NCBI GenBank assembly: GCA_030248195.1
Contig: JASAND010007535.1
Location: 28,947 to 92,946, forward strand
Length of the DNA: 64,000 nt
DNA from: Trissonchulus latispiculum
Taxonomy: Eukaryota > Nematoda > Enoplea > Enoplida > Ironidae
Direction: 5' to 3'
Shown here piece after piece: positions 55,640-64,000 of this stretch. Within the stretch, counting starts at the first letter, position 1, and each line of letters starts with the position of its first letter. Both the position numbers and the translations under genes were made by a program. The notes beneath the pieces were generated by a model that made no database searches, was not told the origin of the DNA, and saw nothing but the letters and a program-made list of their open reading frames with translations.

Positions 55640-58600
55640 CTAAGGCAGATGTCGTGAAATAAATTGTAGTCCTATTAAGGTATCGCTCGGTAGGTTCAAC
55701 GTTTGTGCCACGGTGCGACCAGTAAGGTCATACAGCCACGTGATTTTTCCAGCGCTGTATCCAAAGGTAGCCACGTGTCCGACTTCGTGTTGAACATACA
55801 TCATCACTGCTTCCGTATTTGGAGCTTCCCGCAGCAACTTGTATAGTGTTGCAATGTTGAGCCCTGGAGTGTGTTCCGAATATGCGTTTAGTGTATACAC
55901 TTTAGGATCACTAAAGACAAGCTTGTCACCAGCCAGTTCCCTTAGCCTCGCATTGAAAGTATCCATGAAGTATTCTGGCGTAACTATGCCGCGACTGTTG
56001 ACAACCGCGTCCTCTGCTCCCTTAAAGTTAGCAATATTGCGTAATCGTCGTTGACTCACAGGCCCTAAGAGTTTCTTGGTCATACCATATAAAGCTACTT
56101 GGGAACACTGCACGGATCTGGGATTCCCCACCGCTATGCTGAGTTCTCTAAACCACATCGGACGCACATTTAGAGCAGAATCACTGAATGCGTTGCGTCC
56201 TAGAGGGATGTTTTCCGGATCAGGAATGTCTTCAAGACCACTGCTTAAACTAGAATGACTACTGTAACGAAGTTCATATCTCACTGGTTGGGGAGCTCTC
56301 GTAGCAAAGGGATTCACTCTCTGAAAAGCACGTCGTAATGCAGCAAACACTCCGATCATTCCATTTTTGTCCTCAAACTGGATTGGGGAATTCTTCACAA
56401 AAGAGTATCCGTTGCTGGGTCCACCGTCAAGATGACTAAGCGGGTCTCTCTGAAGGAAACGCCTCATATCTGGTGAATAGACTCTGCCATTATTCGCAAT
56501 GTGCAACCCTGTGCGCTCATGGATTATCATCATATTGTCAAAACCAAATCTTGTTTTACCAATATCATTACTTACTATGTCCCAGACTCGCATACCGAAG
56601 GGTCCATATTTCGTAGGAAGATCGTCATCTTTGTGAACGCTGTTAGTTTCGTCCAAGCGAAACCACTTAGCATCAATGCTACTGCCATTGTTTTGCAACA
56701 CACCGTAGATAATACCGTCCATGCTGAAGAAATGCTCGAATCTGTCTTTACCTACAGATCCAAGTAGTTCGCCGTTGACACCAAATGTGAACAAAGTTAC
56801 GTTGTTTTGTCCGTCAGCTTCTTCAATTCTGGCAATTATTTTGGAGTCATCGTAAAGAAACTTGGTTCGTCTGGTTGGACTGCCTTTCTTTTCAATACTG
56901 ATCTCATCTAGTCTGTTCATCCAGGAATAGCGCATTCGCAATCTGTGTCCATTTCTAAGAAAAAATACTTCATTTGCATTGTCTCGTTCGTCATATTTCA
57001 GTTTGATCAATTCAAATCGAGGTTCTCCAGGAGGGCAGGCTCCACTGCAACTGATGTCTACCGTTTCCAACTTATTGCCGTCATAGTAAAATTTTTCCTT
57101 TATTGTAGCTTGATTGGAACTGTTGTCATGGGCCCAAGTATTTACTTCTAAGATATTGTTGTAAGCGTCATAGATGAACATCTGCCTGGTTATGGTTAAG
57201 AAAGCACGCATGTCACCATCTATACGCAGAGGCAACGTTGTAAAGTTGGGACAATAGCTTGAGCTAATGTTACTGGTTAATTGGCAATTATAGTCAGTTA
57301 ACCTAGCAAATGAGTCATATGCAAAGGTTTCTGTAATCTCAGCCAGGTGTTTTCCTGTTCTAGTCCTTTTTTTGGTAATCATGCCGTAGTCGTCGTACTC
57401 ATACGTCGTGTTCGCAGCAAAGACTTGATTAGTCATGTAACTTCTCTGAACTACCTGGGAGTAGGAATTATGCTTCACGAATTCATCCAACCGATTGCTC
57501 CCAGTTTTATCCATCCAGGTCAAAGACTTCAAGCGGTGAACGCTGTCGTATGTAAACTGTGCTAGCAGAGAACTGTTTGGTTGGTGAGCATTATATGAAA
57601 TCTTCGACAATAATCCAATACTGTTATAGTAGTAGGTTTCGTTTGTGGCTGCCGCAGTGTTTTTTGAAGCGTTGCTTGTAAGATGATATTGGTGTACCAG
57701 ACGCTGCTGCTCATCGTACTTGCCTCCTGCAACAGATCCGATTGAATAAGAAGATCCTTCTCGGAGCTGCCCGTTTGCGAAGCGATCAAATAATCTGTCC
57801 CCTGACATGTACCTTCTCTTTCTCTCTTTAACCAATGAGTGCGCGTTTTCGTAGGTTAAGACTTCTTCAATAAGCGTTTCTGAATTTGTTTTGTTAGTAA
57901 AGCAATTTTTTTGCCTCACTAGATGGCGAATAGGTAACATTGCATTACTGTAGTTTGTGTAAATTCCATGGAGACAAGCTATTCCGTCAAGAGACGATAT
58001 GGCTTCAACCTTAGCCCGTCGGATAAACTCGTCATAGTAATATTTTGTAATTCCTTCTTCATACTGCACTGAAGAGATCTGATCTAAAATGTATTTCATT
58101 CTTCTTGTGTTACCTTCGATGTTGTCCACTTTAACCCTGCCAAAGCCATCGTATGAGCGCTTCTGAGTCTTGTACGTGTTAACTGTCACCTCTGCTGCTT
58201 TTCTATGGAAGTGGTCATACTCATAAACGTATGGAACCAGATAATCGAGGGATTCGCGTGGTGGTGAAAAAAACAATTTTTCCAGAAGGCCGTGGTAATC
58301 GTAAAAATAGTATTTTTCCAGAAGATTTTTATTATTTCTCCCACCACTACTAATATTCCTGTTCCTTACCCTATAGAAGCCGTCGTATGCCAATGTCTCA
58401 ATCGCAACCGAGTTTTCTATGCTGAAATCTTCTGGCCAATTGTTTGACACTTCTCTCAATCTGCCTTGCCTTTTCAACCCGAATTTATCGGTCAAAGTAT
58501 ACGATCCAAAGGTAAAGTCATCCGCTCTCTGGTACTTCCATTCAATTAAGCCTTCCGTGATAACATCATGGTAAGTTATATCCGCATAGCCGGTACCGTC

Positions 58601-60976
58601 CAATGTTTCTTCTTTGATCACTCTGCCTAGCACATCGCGCTCATAAGATACGGACATGTCCATGTTCACAGATTCAGTTGAGGTCCAATGTGTTGTGCTC
58701 TTAGTTAAGAACCCACACTGGTCGTAAAAGTATTCAGCAGTAAGAAAGAAACCACCATCTTCGAGTGTAATCAGGTCTTCACTGATTCGATCGGCGTCGT
58801 CTAATAGAATCTTAGTCGTTCTGCCAGTAGCATACTCAACGGTAACACTTCGAGTTCCAGGATCATCTACGTGGATTACAGATTCAAGAAGTACTACAGA
58901 ATTGTCCACTTTAATAGACTCCGGATACATAGACAAATCCGCTTTCATCAATTTTTTTTCAAACAACCTTCCGAATTCATCATATGTGTACATCATAGTA
59001 GTTCTGTTTGGAAATGTCGCTGAATATACCAGGCGGGTAGGCACATGTTCATAACTTTCTTCCGTCAACTCATCCGAGCCATCGTCACCAATAATCGAAT
59101 GAATTATATTCATAGTTGGATTATAGTTACTGGGAACAGTCGAGTTTGTCTGGTAGATGTAGGACTCAATTAGTGTTCGATCACGAGGCTTTCCAAACAC
59201 CGTTGTTTTCTTTTTGGACAAAAGTCCAAAGACCGCTTCATTTTCATAGGTATATGAAAATGTTGTTTCGTTCAACTTTATTACTTTGTCTCGCTTGTTC
59301 ATGTGATAGATTGCCGACCAAGTCTCTTTGGAAAGTTTATAAAGAGATATTGCAGGGTCTCTGTCCAAAGTAGGAACTATAGCGTAACTGTAATTTTTCA
59401 TGTAGCTGTATTCATCTGTTTCATAGTATGCCAATGACTCTTGATTTCTTCTCAGAATTGTTTCAGATAGTACGAAGCGGCGTGCTCCTTTTGAATTTGA
59501 GCCAGTGTATGCGAGTTTTCTTATAATTCCGGACGGAAGCTTTTCATAAACAAGTTTTCCGTAATTGTCATGAAAATATCTGTGTTCATAACTATATGAA
59601 TCACTAGTCAGGGTGCTATAATGAGTAACAGTCTTGACTTCTGGCAAGCTATAAGTAGCTCCATGGTATTCACAAAATTGTTCAAGTGTCTGGAATGGTG
59701 CGTCGTCCAGGCAAGGATATCGGTAACTTACTTTTTGCAAAAGTTTATTTGCTTTTCTATCACGTATTTCAACCGAAACCAGTAAATGGAATTTGTTGAA
59801 AATATACTTCGTCTCGTTGTTGCACGTGTAGACAGCAGTTGAATAACTATATTTGCTAGGATATTCGAATAACGGATCTAAATTTACATCATTTGAAAGG
59901 TGAGGCAGACCGAGGAAGTTGTGGCCGTTATGGTCAGGGTCGTAGTTGTATTGTGTTAACATAACTTCAGGAGTATCATTATTTCTTTTACTTAGTCTGT
60001 TCTGGCCAACAATGGTCTGCACCTCTTTCACGACATATATGTTGTAGGGAGAATTGGAGTCATCGTTTGACGGTACGAAGAACCCATAGCTAATCTTTTC
60101 TAGAACACCACTAGGGTACTTAATTTCTGTGATTACATAGTCTGCATCGTTGTTATCATATTTAAATTCAAAGTCATACTGCGAAATGCATGAGGAACAT
60201 CGGATTGCAGTCAGCACAGAAGGTTGATGATATTGTATTGAATAAGACAGCCTTTTGTTGTGAATCCATCCGTTAATAGTTATTGTTAAGGTTGCTGGAA
60301 GAAACAAAAACGTTGCCAATACAGTATTTGTCCGAGTGTTAACCAAACTCTTCTCGTTGGATCCAGTCTCTTTGAAGGCAAATGAAAAGCCTTCAGCAGA
60401 TTCGTACTCGAGTTCGTAACCTGTCGTCGAAGATATGTATTTGAAGCTGTATGTATCTCCGTTGCGAATAATAACAAAATCCGTTCCATTTGCACCAGCG
60501 TTTACAAACGTGTCCCTCGCATTGTAATAACGAATCTTATATCCATCCTCATCATAGGGATCCTGCCCTCTAGGAACCTTGAATATTCGTCCCTGTCCAT
60601 CGCTGATCGTAAAATCTTCTCTGGAATAGCCAGATCGAGGAAGAATAGCATAGGGGAAATTGAAGCTCCATCCTACACCGAGATTATGAGGATTCCATCC
60701 TTGTCTGGCCAATGTACTAGAATAGACCAGGTGGATTGGAACTACCAATGTACCGACACTGACAGATCCCAAAAATATGTCAATTTTTAGGTTTCCTGTG
60801 CCAGGGTCCACATCTGAGCTTCCCATCATAACATTGTAGGCTTCTGATGTTTGATCAGTACTTTGTCCACTTCTGAAATTAAGTACATTTTGTTCATAAT
60901 AAGTATATATGTTACGTGCAATTTTGAAATTGCACGACGTTCCCATGCGAATTTTGAATTGCACGGCAATTTGCAT
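55640..60976 (-). CDS. RHS/YD-repeat protein with papain-like C-terminal domain
   Basis: One intronless frame of about 1,780 residues. Numbering below is from 61027, where the open frame first becomes usable without an ATG; in-frame ATGs are at 60976, 60946 and 60829, so the start is uncertain and an upstream exon is possible. N-terminal part: DPGTGNLKID and LGVGWSFNF, the opening seen in bacterial RHS/SpvB-like shells. Residues ~680-1290 carry many YD repeats (YDEFGRLFEKK, YDGFGRVKVDN, YDSVHRLKSL, YDAYNNILEV). Residues 1514-1557 are the RHS core (SPDMRRFLQRDPLSHLDGG, then SPIQFEDKNGM). After it comes a ~238-residue C-terminal domain with Cys1641 (VQCSQVALYGM), His1751 (GHVATFGYS) and Asp1767 (LYDLTG), the order and spacing of a papain-like cysteine peptidase or deamidase. 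RHS shells encapsulate such C-terminal effectors in bacteria. Teneurins also have YD repeats but lack this C-terminus, and no EGF repeats were seen. Transfer from bacteria is inferred. Confidence 0.85.
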   Translation of the reverse strand: MQIAVQFKIRMGTSCNFKIARNIYTYYEQNVLNFRSGQSTDQTSEAYNVMMGSSDVDPGTGNLKIDIFLGSVSVGTLVVPIHLVYSSTLARQGWNPHNLGVGWSFNFPYAILPRSGYSREDFTISDGQGRIFKVPRGQDPYDEDGYKIRYYNARDTFVNAGANGTDFVIIRNGDTYSFKYISSTTGYELEYESAEGFSFAFKETGSNEKSLVNTRTNTVLATFLFLPATLTITINGWIHNKRLSYSIQYHQPSVLTAIRCSSCISQYDFEFKYDNNDADYVITEIKYPSGVLEKISYGFFVPSNDDSNSPYNIYVVKEVQTIVGQNRLSKRNNDTPEVMLTQYNYDPDHNGHNFLGLPHLSNDVNLDPLFEYPSKYSYSTAVYTCNNETKYIFNKFHLLVSVEIRDRKANKLLQKVSYRYPCLDDAPFQTLEQFCEYHGATYSLPEVKTVTHYSTLTSDSYSYEHRYFHDNYGKLVYEKLPSGIIRKLAYTGSNSKGARRFVLSETILRRNQESLAYYETDEYSYMKNYSYAIVPTLDRDPAISLYKLSKETWSAIYHMNKRDKVIKLNETTFSYTYENEAVFGLLSKKKTTVFGKPRDRTLIESYIYQTNSTVPSNYNPTMNIIHSIIGDDGSDELTEESYEHVPTRLVYSATFPNRTTMMYTYDEFGRLFEKKLMKADLSMYPESIKVDNSVVLLESVIHVDDPGTRSVTVEYATGRTTKILLDDADRISEDLITLEDGGFFLTAEYFYDQCGFLTKSTTHWTSTESVNMDMSVSYERDVLGRVIKEETLDGTGYADITYHDVITEGLIEWKYQRADDFTFGSYTLTDKFGLKRQGRLREVSNNWPEDFSIENSVAIETLAYDGFYRVRNRNISSGGRNNKNLLEKYYFYDYHGLLEKLFFSPPRESLDYLVPYVYEYDHFHRKAAEVTVNTYKTQKRSYDGFGRVKVDNIEGNTRRMKYILDQISSVQYEEGITKYYYDEFIRRAKVEAISSLDGIACLHGIYTNYSNAMLPIRHLVRQKNCFTNKTNSETLIEEVLTYENAHSLVKERKRRYMSGDRLFDRFANGQLREGSSYSIGSVAGGKYDEQQRLVHQYHLTSNASKNTAAATNETYYYNSIGLLSKISYNAHQPNSSLLAQFTYDSVHRLKSLTWMDKTGSNRLDEFVKHNSYSQVVQRSYMTNQVFAANTTYEYDDYGMITKKRTRTGKHLAEITETFAYDSFARLTDYNCQLTSNISSSYCPNFTTLPLRIDGDMRAFLTITRQMFIYDAYNNILEVNTWAHDNSSNQATIKEKFYYDGNKLETVDISCSGACPPGEPRFELIKLKYDERDNANEVFFLRNGHRLRMRYSWMNRLDEISIEKKGSPTRRTKFLYDDSKIIARIEEADGQNNVTLFTFGVNGELLGSVGKDRFEHFFSMDGIIYGVLQNNGSSIDAKWFRLDETNSVHKDDDLPTKYGPFGMRVWDIVSNDIGKTRFGFDNMMIIHERTGLHIANNGRVYSPDMRRFLQRDPLSHLDGGPSNGYSFVKNSPIQFEDKNGMIGVFAALRRAFQRVNPFATRAPQPVRYELRYSSHSSLSSGLEDIPDPENIPLGRNAFSDSALNVRPMWFRELSIAVGNPRSVQCSQVALYGMTKKLLGPVSQRRLRNIANFKGAEDAVVNSRGIVTPEYFMDTFNARLRELAGDKLVFSDPKVYTLNAYSEHTPGLNIATLYKLLREAPNTEAVMMYVQHEVGHVATFGYSAGKITWLYDLTGRTVAQTLNLPSDTLIGLQFISRHLP

Positions 60977-61166
60977 GCAATTTTGAAATAATGCTAAAAT
61001 TATCGTGATCTCTATAAAATTTTGCACATGTTATTTTAAAGGCTTTCTAAAATCGACATTATTGTTTCAAAAGTATGTTTTCAGTTTATATTTATCCAAA
61101 TGAAAGTTGTAAAGTTTCGTCTTGCAATTTCTTTGCTAAATATATTATTTTTAGTATTCGCTTTAA

Positions 61167-61685
61167 CTATTCGTTTTTGTTACTGTTCATTCGTATATAC
61201 TGAGCGTTGCTGAAGTTTTGCCCAGCCATGGCTTTTTGTAGAACAAAATATTTCCTCTTTTCTGTATGTGCCTCTTTTTGTTTTACAATCTCTGGTGCAC
61301 CCACATCGAATAAACCCCTGACCCACACCTCCAACTTATGATGACAGTCCAGCCACTTCTCTAACAGACAGTGTCGTAAATGGAACATCTGCTGCGGCAA
61401 GAAATGTAGAACTTTCGCATTTTCGAGTTTACTAACACGTGAAGTTTGAGTTGAGGATCCCATAGCTCGTTTCAACTTTGAATAATCCTGGTGCTGTTTA
61501 CTCCAACATAATAACAACACTATGTGCACAAAAAGAATCACCACCAACGATCTTTTACTATTGTCTCGATCGAAACATGCAGCAAGACACTTTGAAGCAA
61601 TGTGAATTATTGAGAAGTTACCGCAAAACAAGACAGTTTGTTGCAATACTTTCATCCCTAATAATCCTCCAAAGGTGACCGACAT
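61167..61685 (-). CDS. Hypothetical 172-residue protein, doubtful
   Basis: ATG at 61685, stop at 61167, on the same strand 140 bases upstream of the RHS-repeat frame. It has one hydrophobic stretch (SLVVILFVHIVLLLCW) and a charged tail (KLEVWVRGLFDVG, KQKEAHTEKRK). No known domain. Bases near 61530-61550 (TGCACAAAAAGAATCACCACC) resemble a TTAA MITE end, so the frame may cross old repeat sequence and be accidental. If real, it could be an upstream exon or partner of the RHS gene. Confidence 0.25.
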   Translation of the reverse strand: MSVTFGGLLGMKVLQQTVLFCGNFSIIHIASKCLAACFDRDNSKRSLVVILFVHIVLLLCWSKQHQDYSKLKRAMGSSTQTSRVSKLENAKVLHFLPQQMFHLRHCLLEKWLDCHHKLEVWVRGLFDVGAPEIVKQKEAHTEKRKYFVLQKAMAGQNFSNAQYIRMNSNKNE

Positions 61686-62660
61686 GGGTTAAGCATAGGT
61701 AAATGGAAAAGTTAGGAAAATTTTGGAAAGTTTGAGCGCTGTGCGAGAGCAAATGAGCTATAACTTGGCACAATGTTAGCCTGGACTATGTAGCGTGTTA
61801 ATATCTATATGAGATGTTTTTGCGTTAGCTCAGCGATTTTCTAAAAATTGCCAAATTTGGGTGAAGTCGGTTTTTGCACAATTCTGGCTTACAAAAACGC
61901 CATCGAAGAAATGTTTCATTATTCCAGGCTAGCCAGTCACTGCACAAATTTCTAGATATTAACACAGTACACAAATAGAGGTTCAGTTTGCATACGCACA
62001 ATCTCTGCTGCTGCTTGGGAGTAGAACACACCTTAGTCACCGCGTTGGCGTTTCACCTCAAATTTTTGCATATATTATGTAATGGTCCCTAAGTCGGGTG
62101 AAACCCGAGATATTCCAACCAAATTCACTGTGTCAATTTGCACATATGAAAGTAAAATTCCCGCCCATGTCAATTAATTGTCCGAGAGTTAAGGGGTGGC
62201 CGCCTTCGGGTGTGCGCTGCCAAGGTACGTTTATCACATAGACGGTGATGGACAAATCTCCAGCCTTGGTACACGCCTCGGGTAATTGTGAAGACAATTA
62301 TTCGGTGTCAGCCAATCACCCTTCCCCAACAGTCAAAATCTAAAATTATTGTGGCTGACACTACTCCTAACCGGTGCACATCCAACTGGAGTGGAACGTA
62401 TGAAAAAAGTACGATGTGTGCTAAAGTTCATTGCAATTGCTGGTGTTCAACTGTGGATGCATGGCTAAGAGGGATGACGGAGGTCTTATGTCAAAAAATT
62501 TTCAAATTTTCCAAATATAGCCAAATTTTATATCAAATTGAAGCTCTCGATGTCCTGAACATTTTATCTTCCTGCACAAAGCAATACCAAGAGTACATAA
62601 TATAAGAGTAAGAAACTCTTACAGTAGCATGTACAAATCATGCTAGGTATGCTCGGTGCG
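61686..62660. other. Unassigned sequence
   Basis: No gene recognised on either strand. The open frames are short and domain-free, and no repeat ends are clear, apart from TTAAGGGGTGGCCGCC at 62189, which could be a lone TTAA-family end. Confidence 0.35.
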
Positions 62661-62664
62661 TTAA

Positions 62665-63174
62665 GTCGGGACCCCCCCCCCCGACAGTCTCGGGGGGGGG
62701 GGTCCCACTTAGCAGTAATTACACGCGTTCATATAAGCATGTGTCTGCTCGCTGATTGGCCCATTAGCCTAAGGCTTATGGTAGGTAATTTATTAGTTAT
62801 TTTAATTAATTAATTATAGCTTTAACTAGGTTAATGCAATTAAAAAACTGATTCGACAACTTTGTAGCATTTTTTCTGCTCTTTCCAATGATATAAAAAT
62901 TGTTGCACATTACACTCCTTCGAATTTTTGTATTATGCAACAATTTTTATATCATTGGAAAGAGCAGAAAAAATGCTACAAAGTTGTCGAATCAGTTTTT
63001 AAATTGATTAACCTAATTAAAGTTATAATTAATTAATTAAAATAACTAATAAATTACCTACCATAAGCCTTAGGCTAATGGGCCAATCAGCGAGCAGACG
63101 CACGCTTATATGAAAGCGTGTAATTAGTGCTAAGTGGGACCCCCCCGAGACTTGCGGGGGGGGGAGGTCCAGAC
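62665..63174. mobile_element. TTAA-flanked foldback element (510 bp)
   Basis: The arms (about 62665-62907 and 62938-63174) are inverted copies with few differences, centred near 62925. Ends GTCGGGACC / GGTCCAGAC, with TTAA at 62661-62664 and 63175-63178. Next to each end is a C-run/G-run hairpin (CCCCCCCC ... GGGGGGGG). The inner arms include GCTCTTTCCAATGATATAAA. Non-coding. TTAA target suggests piggyBac-type mobilisation. Confidence 0.85.
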
Positions 63175-63178
63175 TTAA

Positions 63179-64000
63179 GGTCGCACTTCCCTTACATTCA
63201 GTCCACTTTGGAAAGCTGTAACTTACTCAATATTGAGAGTTATGAATTAAGCCACATATCAAAATGAAGCTCTACATCTTCTGCGTCGTTTGGTATCACT
63301 GAAGCGTGGCTACCTAGTTTGTATTGGTTGCAAACTTACCAAAAGTAGCCACAGTTTTCGACCAAGATCTTTTCTGAAAAATTTTTACGCAACAAGAAAA
63401 TGGCCGTATCCAATGTGTTTCTGAGATAATTTGCCAGGGACGGTTTTTTGATTTTGCCAAAATATTGTTTCAGTGATGCAGACAATTGAGCATTTTTTAA
63501 AATTTGGCATTTTTCCAACTTTGAAAAATGATTGCTCTTGATTGGAGGCTGATAAAGAGAAAAATAAAAAAACCGTCCCGGGCAAATTGTCCAAACATAC
63601 TATGTGTAGTATATCTTTTAGATCCACCCATTAGTTGTAGAGCAATCTGCGGTCAAAAACTTCAGTTGTACAATTTGACAAAATCAGTTATAAGCCCAGA
63701 ACTTTAGGCTTATTCAGTGTACAGTGCTCTAATTAACCTAATTTGTGCCTCTTTCGAAGCTCTTTAAGTTGAGTATAAATGTGTCTACACTTATAGTGTA
63801 CACTGGCTCCAATTAGAGAAAACCCGTTTTCAGCAAGATCGTGTCAAAAATAACCAAGTTTCGAGCAAAAAATGTTTCAAAAACTCACTGCTCAAAAACG
63901 ATAAGAGCTAGAGACTAATGTCTAAAAGCAAAGTTGTAGAGCACATAATAAGCTTTAAAATGATTATAGTAGCTGGGCATAATTTTGTATATATAGTTCT
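63179..64000 (+). mobile_element. Probable TTAA MITE cut by window end
   Basis: Starts GGTCGCACTTCCCTTAC directly after TTAA 63175-63178, similar in form to GGTGGTGATTCCC. Later parts (about 63930-63965, AGAGCACATAATAAGCTTTA) resemble inner sequence of the 48561 and 50603 elements. The right end is outside the window. Confidence 0.4.

Noticed and set aside
55640..60976. Teneurin orthologue
   Set aside because: YD repeats are shared, but there are no EGF repeats or transmembrane segment in the frame, no introns, and the C-terminus is not teneurin-like.

Overview
This is a repeat-dense piece of nuclear DNA from an invertebrate animal. Evidence for an animal: spliced genes with GT-AG introns, VPS36 and STIMATE (TMEM110) orthologues, a rhodopsin-like 7TM receptor, an ecdysteroid-kinase-like gene and animal-type LINEs. 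The receptor and the kinase-like gene recall families that are expanded in nematodes and arthropods, so an ecdysozoan is my best guess, held weakly. Most of the window is transposon-derived: foldback elements, TTAA-flanked MITEs, hAT-type MITEs and truncated LINEs. I see no bacterial operons and no CRISPR array.

Layout. 1-15,850: repeats, comprising a TTAA MITE end, an LTR-like direct repeat pair around a broken gag, a ~975-bp tandem array, a perfect 183-bp inverted repeat, a 147-bp tandem repeat, and a foldback element with a 5'-truncated LINE in its loop. 15,851-21,776 (+): the 3' nine exons of Vps36 (ESCRT-II). Exons for the start of its GLUE domain were not found in the 15.8 kb upstream. 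22,395-23,358 (-): a 7TM receptor whose halves are separated by a possible 16- or 25-nt intron. 24,104-32,046 (-): a complete five-exon EcKL/CHK-kinase-like gene, its introns filled with MITEs and a broken RTE-like LINE. 34,199-37,002: a three-level nest of transposons with target duplications readable at each level. 37,787-40,018 (-): a two-exon STIMATE gene. 40,019-47,500: a cluster of G/C-homopolymer-rich repeats. 48,491-51,579: back-to-back and nested TTAA elements. 53,061-55,403: a large foldback element with a TTAA element in one arm, leaving the other arm as an empty-site control. 55,640-60,976 (-): an intronless RHS/YD-repeat gene whose C-terminus looks papain-like. 62,665-63,174: another TTAA-flanked foldback element.

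The genes do not form one pathway: Vps36 (endosomal sorting), STIMATE (ER calcium entry), the receptor and the EcKL kinase are unrelated neighbours. The most unusual gene is the RHS-repeat protein, which has the layout of a bacterial polymorphic toxin but lies between transposons in animal DNA. The most informative DNA is the set of nested insertions, which lets target sites and relative ages be read from sequence alone.
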